11,184 bases of DNA from positions 1 to 11,184 of the forward strand of contig CAZWSE010000104.1 in the NCBI GenBank assembly GCA_964636575.1, written 5' to 3'. This DNA is from CAZWSE01 sp964636575. Its GTDB lineage: Bacteria; Pseudomonadota; Alphaproteobacteria; Rhodobacterales; Rhodobacteraceae. Shown here in pieces: positions 6,806 through 11,184 of this stretch. The position numbers and the translations under genes are program-made. The notes under the pieces are model-generated. The model had not been told where the DNA came from, did no database searches, and saw only the letters and a list, made by a program, of their open reading frames with translations. Positions within the stretch are counted from its first letter, which is position 1, and every line of letters begins with the position of its first letter.

Positions 6806-7909
6806 TTACGCCCAAAAGTCTTCGTGCACAGTGGCCTTTCGCAGTCCGGCTGGCGTGTCAACCTCCACCTGCGTGCCTGCATCCCAATGGGTCATACGCA
6901 CCATGCCGATACTGACATTGGTGCTATGATCCGGCGACCAGGCAGCAGAGGTCACCTGACCAACCTTCTTGCCGCCCGCCAAAATGGGCCAAGGCCGGTC
7001 ACAGCTGCCAAGGGCATCACCCTCAATCTCAATCGGTCTGATCTGCTGCACAGGCCCTTCTTTGGCCACACGCAGCAAGGCGTCACGGCCAATACAGCCG
7101 ATGGCCGTTTGTGTGTCACAGAACTTGCCTAGCCCACATTCATGCGGGGTATTGTCGTCTGTCATGTCATTGCCATAGGACAACAAACCGCTCTCGATGC
7201 GCTCGATCCCGTTTGGACAGCCCGCGCGCACGTTCAGATCTTCGCCGGCCTTCATAAGCGTGTTCCACAAGGGCATGCCAATCTCGGTTCCATCCACATA
7301 GATCTCAAAGCCGCCCTGCTTGGAATACCCAGAGCGCGCAATCGCAAGATCGCGCCCTTCAAATTCAAACATATCAAACTTGAAAAAGCGAATGTCGCGG
7401 ACGCGGTCACCGAAGACGCGGGCCATAAGATCATCGGACTTCGGCCCTTGAATGCCCAAGGGGCTGATATCGGGCTCATCAACCAAGACATCCAGCCTGT
7501 ATCCGTTGGCAATGCCTTTAACCCACAAAAGCAGGTCACTGTCCGCAATCGAAATCCACCACCGGTCTTCGGCCAGCTTCACAGCCACCGGATCGTTCAG
7601 CATACCGCCTGTTTCATCGACAATCGGCACATAATAGCACTGCCCCGGCAACATGCGGCGCAAATCCCGCGGTGTCAGCATTTGCATCAATCGGCCGGCA
7701 TCAGGCCCGCGCAGTTCCACCTGCCGCTCACAGGACACATCCCAGATCTGAACGTGTTTCTTGAGGTGATGGTAATCGGCCTCAACGCTTTCAAAGACGG
7801 TTGGCAGCAGCATGTGATTGTAAATCGTATACCCGCTGACACCTGCGGCTTCGACGCCTTCGGAAAACGGGGTGCGCCGCAACCGGCGAGACGGAGAAAT
7901 GACAGCCAT
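6806..7909 (-). CDS. dmdA: Dimethylsulfoniopropionate demethylase DmdA
   Basis: Transfers a methyl group from DMSP to tetrahydrofolate, giving methylmercaptopropionate and 5-methyl-THF; it is the first step of DMSP demethylation in marine bacteria. The 367-residue protein has the GcvT/aminomethyltransferase fold. Seen: RRTPFSEGVEAAGVSGYTIY (11-30, typical of Roseobacter DmdA), WDVSCERQVELRGPDA (56-71), ARSGYSKQGGFEIYV (191-205), ERIESGLLSYGNDM (236-249), CGLGKFCD (258-265) and SAAWSPDHSTNVSIGMV (321-337). This order closely matches the R. pomeroyi enzyme as I recall it; ordinary glycine-cleavage T proteins do not share these stretches. The ATG at 7909 lies 1 nt after the dinB-like stop and has AAGGA 8 nt upstream; longer in-frame starts (7918, 7993) lie inside the upstream gene. 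It is the fourth gene of a tightly packed unit divergent from a GntR-family regulator. Confidence 0.96.
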   Translation of the reverse strand: MAVISPSRRLRRTPFSEGVEAAGVSGYTIYNHMLLPTVFESVEADYHHLKKHVQIWDVSCERQVELRGPDAGRLMQMLTPRDLRRMLPGQCYYVPIVDETGGMLNDPVAVKLAEDRWWISIADSDLLLWVKGIANGYRLDVLVDEPDISPLGIQGPKSDDLMARVFGDRVRDIRFFKFDMFEFEGRDLAIARSGYSKQGGFEIYVDGTEIGMPLWNTLMKAGEDLNVRAGCPNGIERIESGLLSYGNDMTDDNTPHECGLGKFCDTQTAIGCIGRDALLRVAKEGPVQQIRPIEIEGDALGSCDRPWPILAGGKKVGQVTSAAWSPDHSTNVSIGMVRMTHWDAGTQVEVDTPAGLRKATVHEDFWA

Positions 7910-7910
7910 T

Positions 7911-8417
7911 TCAGGCATCCTTCGGCATAAAGGGGATATCGGTGACAGGCGCTTTTTGCCCTGCCGCAGTGAGCATGGCATGGACTTGCCCACGGTGGTG
8001 CGTTTGGTGATTGAACAGTTGCATCACCAATTCAGACATCGGTTTGGTAAACTCTTGTTGCATGGCACCCGAGAACCACGTCAGATCGCCTTGTAGATCA
8101 ACACTGCGCACCTGTTCAGCCCAAAGTGTGATACGCCCATCCATCCGAAACCGTTCCGCGCTCCAAACAGCTGCGGTTGGAAAGGTATTCGTGTGGTTCG
8201 TGATGTCGCCCGTTGGCGCTGTTCCCCCATCAAATCGGGACATCCAGATGTGATCCCCCCAAATCAAGTGGTTCAACGTCCCCAAGATCGACCCAAAGAA
8301 CGCTTTTCGATCCTTAGTCAGGTCTTTGGTAGGCATGTCTTTAATAACAGCCATCAACTGATTGTTTTGCCAAGCATTGTACCGCGCCATCAAAACACAA
8401 TACGCGCGATCGATCAT
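7911..8417 (-). CDS. DinB-family protein (putative metal-dependent four-helix-bundle enzyme)
   Basis: 168 residues with the DinB/YfiT-like pattern: MARYNAWQNNQL at 10-21 and His50 in LNHLIWGDHIW (48-58), then FNHQTHHRGQVH (135-146) supplying His137 and His141. His50, His137 and His141 match the usual metal triad. Family members are often divalent-metal enzymes, some being thiol- or maleylpyruvate-linked transferases; the substrate here is unknown. The ATG at 8417 overlaps the stop of the DUF1326 gene as ATGA, suggesting translational coupling, and its TGA is followed after 1 nt by the dmdA ATG. Sitting directly in front of dmdA it could act on a thiol or sulfonium compound, but this is only suggested by position. 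Confidence 0.85.
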   Translation of the reverse strand: MIDRAYCVLMARYNAWQNNQLMAVIKDMPTKDLTKDRKAFFGSILGTLNHLIWGDHIWMSRFDGGTAPTGDITNHTNTFPTAAVWSAERFRMDGRITLWAEQVRSVDLQGDLTWFSGAMQQEFTKPMSELVMQLFNHQTHHRGQVHAMLTAAGQKAPVTDIPFMPKDA

Positions 8418-9049
8418 CCTTTTGAGCCTTTCCAGTCGATCGGGCAGATCTCGGCTGATTTGCCGCCGAAGTCCCAGACCCGTCCGTAGTCCCGCACCTT
8501 GGATTTAAGCCCCTTGGCCGCGATGATGTCCGGCCCCATCCAGTACTTTGAGTTGGAAATCATAACAGGATGATCGGGGCTTGCCCCTTCGATCATTTCA
8601 ATCTCGCCTTGGATTTTGCGTCCGATCTGGATGCCCCGTTTGTTGCCGTCGCGGGTGATCACAACTTTCTCGCGTTCTGCCCCGACGATGTCGGACACAA
8701 GGAAGGTGAACAGCCCCGTCGTTCCCCCTGCGGCCCCACTGAAGATCTGCAAAAGTCCGTTGTAGGCGGCCTCGGTCGCGTTGTCGTCAACGTATGCAGC
8801 CACTTTCCAGCCGCCCTCGCCCATGCGCCCCGGGATTTCGCACATCAGCCCGACGTTCAGGCCCGAAATGTCTTCGCCTTCAAAGTGCCCCTCATCAATC
8901 GCAATGGCCATCCAAGCATAGCAATGCCCTTCGGTCGGAGGGTATGCGCCAAGTGAGACCACGCAGGGGCAAAACACCTCACATGAGCAATTCAGAAATA
9001 GTTCGCCCTTGATGGCCCAATCGGCCGGCGTGATCTGTCTGTTTGGCAT
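8414..9049 (-). CDS. DUF1326-family protein with N-terminal CxC...CxC motif
   Basis: 211-residue protein without signal peptide or membrane segment, therefore probably cytoplasmic. It starts MPNRQITPADWAIKGEL and carries NCSCEVFCPCVV (20-31), with Cys21, Cys23, Cys27 and Cys29, and GHCYAW (41-46), with His42 and Cys43. This cluster could bind a metal. The rest includes NVGLMCEIPGRMGEGGW (65-81) and ASPDHPVMISNSKYW (156-170). This pattern is that of DUF1326 as I recognise it; function is not established. The ATG at 9049 follows the DUF2182 stop by 1 nt, with GGAGC a few bases upstream, and the stop overlaps the DinB-like start by 4 nt. DUF1326 genes commonly neighbour DUF2182 genes, so the two probably work together. 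Confidence 0.85.
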   Translation of the reverse strand: MPNRQITPADWAIKGELFLNCSCEVFCPCVVSLGAYPPTEGHCYAWMAIAIDEGHFEGEDISGLNVGLMCEIPGRMGEGGWKVAAYVDDNATEAAYNGLLQIFSGAAGGTTGLFTFLVSDIVGAEREKVVITRDGNKRGIQIGRKIQGEIEMIEGASPDHPVMISNSKYWMGPDIIAAKGLKSKVRDYGRVWDFGGKSAEICPIDWKGSKG

Positions 9050-9050
9050 T

Positions 9051-9845
9051 TTATGCTCCTGTGAAGATTGGCATGCCAATCACAGCGATACCCGCCGCGA
9101 TCAATGCAAAGCCCATTGGTTTCGTTACATAGTGCCCGACTTGTGGCAGTTTTTCAAAGACCATGAACAGCGTCGCAAGCCCCATCCAAAGCAGGCTCAT
9201 CACCCCGCCCACAAATCCAAGCGCCATAAAGCCCCAGCAGCAGCCGACACAAAACGCGCCCAAGGACAGCCCCATGCGCAGCCCGCCGGTGAACCCTGTT
9301 TTCCAATGGCCGAGGAAATACATCATCGGCGCATGGCACACCCCGTGGCAGACTTCTTTCGCGCGGGTGAACTGGAACAGCCCTACTACGATCAGCAAGC
9401 CACCTGCGAACCAATAGGACTTCGCAATTCCGAGCATATCAATGACGCCCCCGAACAGCAGCGCCTGTTGCACGCCAGTGATAACACCCGCAAATCCGAC
9501 CCAAACCGCGAAGTACCCCAGCAAAACTCCCAACCATCCGGCCCGCGTACCATCTGCACTTTCGATAAGGTCTTCATAGCTGCGAAGCGTCGGCACCAGT
9601 GTCGGCAACATCATCGCCGCCATCATAATCGCCCACATCCAGAACAAGGGTCCGAAGCGCGCCATTGGCATATCCATCGGCATCCGTGGGTCCATCTGGC
9701 GCATGGCCTCGGCCATCGCGTTCGGTCGACCGACCAAATCAAGCCCCATACCGGTCGCCATGGCATACATCATCCACCACGACAGCAAGATCGCGACGAA
9801 GAACATGAGCCAAAGAGCTGATCTGAGATGGAACAATTGCGACAT
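9051..9845 (-). CDS. DUF2182-family integral membrane protein, putative metal-binding
   Basis: 264-residue membrane protein with about seven hydrophobic segments. Seen: a Met-rich stretch between the first two membrane segments (residues 44-61, seven Met including PMDMPM), FWMWAIMMAAMMLPTLVP (68-85, characteristic of DUF2182), KEVCHGVCHAPM (163-174) with a CHxxCH pattern, and FCVGCCWGFMALG (198-210). Met, Cys and His clusters suggest binding of a soft metal such as copper, but no function is demonstrated for the family. The ATG at 9845 has GGGAGG (9855-9850) 4 nt upstream; the alternative GTG at 9866 would read through that Shine-Dalgarno. It is the first gene of the DUF2182-DUF1326-DinB-dmdA unit and is divergent from the GntR-family regulator across 80 nt containing two operator palindromes. 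Confidence 0.88.
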   Translation of the reverse strand: MSQLFHLRSALWLMFFVAILLSWWMMYAMATGMGLDLVGRPNAMAEAMRQMDPRMPMDMPMARFGPLFWMWAIMMAAMMLPTLVPTLRSYEDLIESADGTRAGWLGVLLGYFAVWVGFAGVITGVQQALLFGGVIDMLGIAKSYWFAGGLLIVVGLFQFTRAKEVCHGVCHAPMMYFLGHWKTGFTGGLRMGLSLGAFCVGCCWGFMALGFVGGVMSLLWMGLATLFMVFEKLPQVGHYVTKPMGFALIAAGIAVIGMPIFTGA

Positions 9846-9881
9846 GCGGCCTCCCAACCGATTCACAAGCCTTGCTTTTTA

Positions 9882-9892
9882 ATGTCAGACAT
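9882..9892. promoter_or_regulatory. Operator palindrome 1 of the GntR-family regulator
   Basis: ATGTCAGACAT is a perfect palindrome apart from its central base. It is the reverse complement of the copy at 9915-9925, and the extended arms 9882-9895 and 9912-9925 form a perfect 14-nt inverted repeat. TGTCxGACA is the kind of site bound by FadR-subfamily GntR regulators. On the + strand it lies in the spacer of a possible TTGCTT-N16-TAGATT promoter for the regulator. On the minus strand it overlaps the end of a possible TTGTCA-N17-CATTAA promoter for the DUF2182-dmdA unit. Both promoter readings are weak. Confidence 0.75.
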
Positions 9893-9914
9893 TTAGATTC
9901 CTGACAAACAATAA

Positions 9915-9925
9915 ATGTCTGACAT
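9915..9925. promoter_or_regulatory. Operator palindrome 2, abutting the regulator start codon
   Basis: ATGTCTGACAT ends one base before the ATG of the regulator gene at 9926. Its centre is 33 bp, about three helical turns, from the centre of operator 1, so two dimers could sit on the same DNA face and interact. Occupation would block transcription of the regulator and probably of the divergent dmdA unit. Confidence 0.75.
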
Positions 9926-10657
9926 ATGAAAATTGATCCAAATAGCGATGATGACCTCTCTGCCCAGATCGCGGCTGCTATCAGGGATGAGATCATCAGC
10001 GGCGCGTTGCTGGTTAATGCGCGGCTGCCCTCAGAGGCCGAACTTGCGGATCACTTTGGCGTTTCGCGCCCGACGGTCCGCGAAGCCTTGAAACGACTGG
10101 CTGCGCAATCCTTGATCCGCACTCAACGTGGCGCCTCTGGCGGTGCTTTTGTGAACAAGATCAGCTTTGAAGACGCCTATAGTCAGCAAATCACCACATC
10201 GACCCTGTTACTGTCCATGAACGCTGTTAGTTTCGAGACTGCTTGCGAAGCCAGATATGCGCTTGAACGCGCCTGTGCGCCCCTATCGGTAGAACGTCGC
10301 AGCGCCGATCATCTTGCCACGATGCGCGCCGAAATCCATCGTCAATCGCAACCCGGTCTGACCGATGAAGCCTTTTGCGCCTCTGACGTGGCCTTCCACC
10401 GCGCCTTGGTCGATGGAGCGGGCAATCCGGTGATGTCCTACCAACTGGCCGGCGCCGTTGAAGCCATGCAGCCGCTGATGAACATGATCACTTTCACCGC
10501 CCGCTCACGCGAGGCCATTGTCGCCCTGCACACCCGCATTGCGGATGCTTTGGAAGGTCGCGATTTAGATGAAACGGCAAACGGCTTGGCCGATCTTGAA
10601 CGCGAAACGCAAAAACTGGCGCAAAGCGTCTTTGCTGAACGGGCAAAACGCAGCTAA
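9926..10657 (+). CDS. GntR-family transcriptional regulator, FadR (FCD) subfamily
   Basis: 243 residues. The N-terminal winged helix-turn-helix (about 11-77) shows IRDEIISGALLVNARLPSEA (19-38), then FGVSRPTVREALKRLAAQSL (44-63) and TQRGASGGAFV (66-76), the standard GntR signature. The C-terminal helical FCD ligand domain (about 95-235) has Asp154, His158 and His202 at usual metal-ligand places; the additional middle His of many members was not seen. The start must be the ATG at 9926, because an in-frame TGA lies at 9920-9922 and later starts would cut into the DNA-binding domain. No Shine-Dalgarno precedes it, and the operator at 9915-9925 reaches the start codon, so the transcript may be nearly leaderless. 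Divergent position and operators make it the likely local repressor of the DUF2182-DUF1326-DinB-dmdA-acuI genes and of itself. The effector may be DMSP, acrylate or a CoA derivative (inference). Confidence 0.93.
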   Translation: MKIDPNSDDDLSAQIAAAIRDEIISGALLVNARLPSEAELADHFGVSRPTVREALKRLAAQSLIRTQRGASGGAFVNKISFEDAYSQQITTSTLLLSMNAVSFETACEARYALERACAPLSVERRSADHLATMRAEIHRQSQPGLTDEAFCASDVAFHRALVDGAGNPVMSYQLAGAVEAMQPLMNMITFTARSREAIVALHTRIADALEGRDLDETANGLADLERETQKLAQSVFAERAKRS

Positions 10658-10664
10658 CGTTGGC

Positions 10665-11039
10665 TTGAAACTGAACATTGGTTGCTACGTGATTGCTATC
10701 GGAAACATCATCGCCTGCCTGCTGACCATTTGCTTTGGCCTGTTCGGGTTTCTGGCTCCACGGTACACCGCCCAAGCCCTTGATCTGCAAACGACCACAT
10801 CAACAATGGGTCTGTCAGAAATGCGCGCATCGGTCGGGGGGCTTTTTGTGGTGGCAGGACTGGCGGCCCTATGGCTGAACCACCCAATAGGCTTTGCAAT
10901 GATCGGGTTCGCCTTCACCGGTGCAGCACTGGGGCGTGGTCTGTCGATCATTTTCGATAAACCACCACTGAAAAAAGTGCTGATCTTTGGGGGGATCGAG
11001 ACTGCACTTGCGGCGTGGTTTCTGATCGCCAACCTGTAG
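10665..11039 (+). CDS. Small DUF4345-like membrane protein
   Basis: About 124 residues with four hydrophobic segments. Seen, numbered from the TTG start: FGLFGFLAPRYTAQALDL (24-41), MGLSEMRASVGGLFVVAG (48-65) and FAFTGAALGRGLSIIFDKP (80-98), a pattern I associate with DUF4345 proteins; the function is unknown. The start is uncertain. An ATG at 10569 lies deep inside the regulator gene and would add about 32 non-membrane residues. The TTG at 10665 (7 nt after the regulator stop, giving MKLNIGCYVIAIG) or the GTG at 10689 place the first membrane segment right at the N-terminus as expected; I give the TTG. No strong Shine-Dalgarno is visible, so translation may be coupled to that of the regulator. 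No intrinsic terminator follows. Confidence 0.75.
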   Translation: MKLNIGCYVIAIGNIIACLLTICFGLFGFLAPRYTAQALDLQTTTSTMGLSEMRASVGGLFVVAGLAALWLNHPIGFAMIGFAFTGAALGRGLSIIFDKPPLKKVLIFGGIETALAAWFLIANL

Positions 11040-11047
11040 CCACCACG

Positions 11048-11080
11048 CTTCTTTGTTCTCTTTAAATCCCCGCCGGAGGC
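11048..11080 (-). repeat. Dispersed 33-nt intergenic motif, copy 2
   Basis: Minus strand reads GCCTCCGGCGGGGATTTA, then AAGA, then GAACAAAGAAG, with 29 of 33 bases identical to the copy at 6752-6784. Here it follows a + strand gene by 8 nt in the opposite orientation, so orientation relative to the neighbouring gene is not fixed. Confidence 0.7.
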
Positions 11081-11112
11081 ATCAAAGGTTGCAACAGGCG
11101 GCAAGCACGCCC

Positions 11113-11184
11113 ATATATGTCCTGTCCTTCGGGACTATGGACATAAACGCGCTCGTAATAAGCGGATCGGACCCGGGGGCGGTA
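11113..11184 (+). ncRNA. ssrA: Possible start of a permuted tmRNA gene (ssrA, acceptor piece), cut by window end
   Basis: No coding frame fits this stretch. It opens with a two-tier hairpin: ATGTCC (11117-11122) pairs with GGACAT (11139-11144), and inside it GTCC pairs with GGAC around a TTCG tetraloop (11128-11131). No T-tract follows, so it is not an intrinsic terminator. Downstream, CGGACCCGGGGGCGGTA at the window edge resembles the T-arm region of the acceptor piece of alphaproteobacterial two-piece tmRNA, which I recall as continuing into a CCCGGCGCCTCCACCA-like end. The decisive 3' end lies outside the window, so the identity is tentative; another structured RNA is possible. The strand is inferred from this resemblance. 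Confidence 0.42.

Noticed and set aside
7142..7930. Open frame of 262 codons on the + strand
   Set aside because: Antisense shadow of dmdA, which is clearly the coding strand.
7910..7993. N-terminal extension of DmdA
   Set aside because: It lies within the DinB-like gene, and the ATG at 7909 has a well-placed AAGGA.
9009..9821. Open frame of 270 codons on the + strand, very rich in His, Gln and Pro
   Set aside because: Antisense to the DUF2182 membrane protein gene; the His/Gln-rich composition is the expected mirror of hydrophobic and Met codons.
9882..9925. Inverted repeats as insertion-sequence ends or a remnant
   Set aside because: The arms are only 16 nt apart, each arm is itself palindromic, and the location between divergent genes fits operators; no transposase or target duplication is visible.
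11040..11184. UUCG hairpin as an intrinsic terminator of the DUF4345-like gene
   Set aside because: It lies about 80 nt after the stop and is followed by AAACGCG, not a T-tract; it looks more like part of a structured RNA.

Overview
The window looks like chromosome from a marine alphaproteobacterium of the Roseobacter group (Rhodobacterales). The grounds are a recognisable DMSP demethylase (DmdA) and acryloyl-CoA reductase (AcuI) pair, a photolyase/cyclopropane-fatty-acid-synthase pair like the singlet-oxygen regulon pair of Rhodobacter, moderately high GC, and a dispersed CCTCCGGCGGGG-type intergenic motif. No mobile element, CRISPR array or tRNA was seen. Gene density is high and almost all genes lie on the minus strand. 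Family assignments come from reading the translations, not from a database search.

Right part (about 5753-11039). A GntR/FadR-type regulator gene (9926, + strand) is followed by a small DUF4345-like membrane protein gene. Divergent from it runs a very tight minus-strand unit: a DUF2182 membrane protein, a DUF1326 protein, a DinB-like protein, dmdA and then acuI. The first four genes are separated by 1 nt, overlap by 4 nt, and are separated by 1 nt. The 80-nt divergent gap holds two copies of the palindrome ATGTC(A/T)GACAT, an obvious pair of operators for the regulator. The unit would demethylate DMSP (DmdA) and detoxify or assimilate acryloyl-CoA to propionyl-CoA (AcuI). Two uncharacterised Cys/Met-rich proteins and a DinB-fold protein would be made in front of them.

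Middle (about 2569-5752). After a 210-nt leader with two palindromes comes a BCCT-family transporter gene, a plausible importer of betaine or DMSP. It ends in a strong intrinsic terminator that lies directly against the start of a class V aminotransferase (cysteine-desulfurase-like) gene.

Left part (1-2519). A class I photolyase gene and a cyclopropane-fatty-acyl-phospholipid synthase gene (running off the left edge) probably form a photo-oxidative stress unit. An ECF-sigma-like promoter for it overlaps the stop codon of the aminotransferase gene.

Right edge (11040-11184). After the second copy of the dispersed 33-nt motif there is a structured, apparently non-coding stretch with a UUCG-capped hairpin. 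It may be the beginning of a circularly permuted two-piece tmRNA gene (ssrA), cut by the window end; this is tentative.
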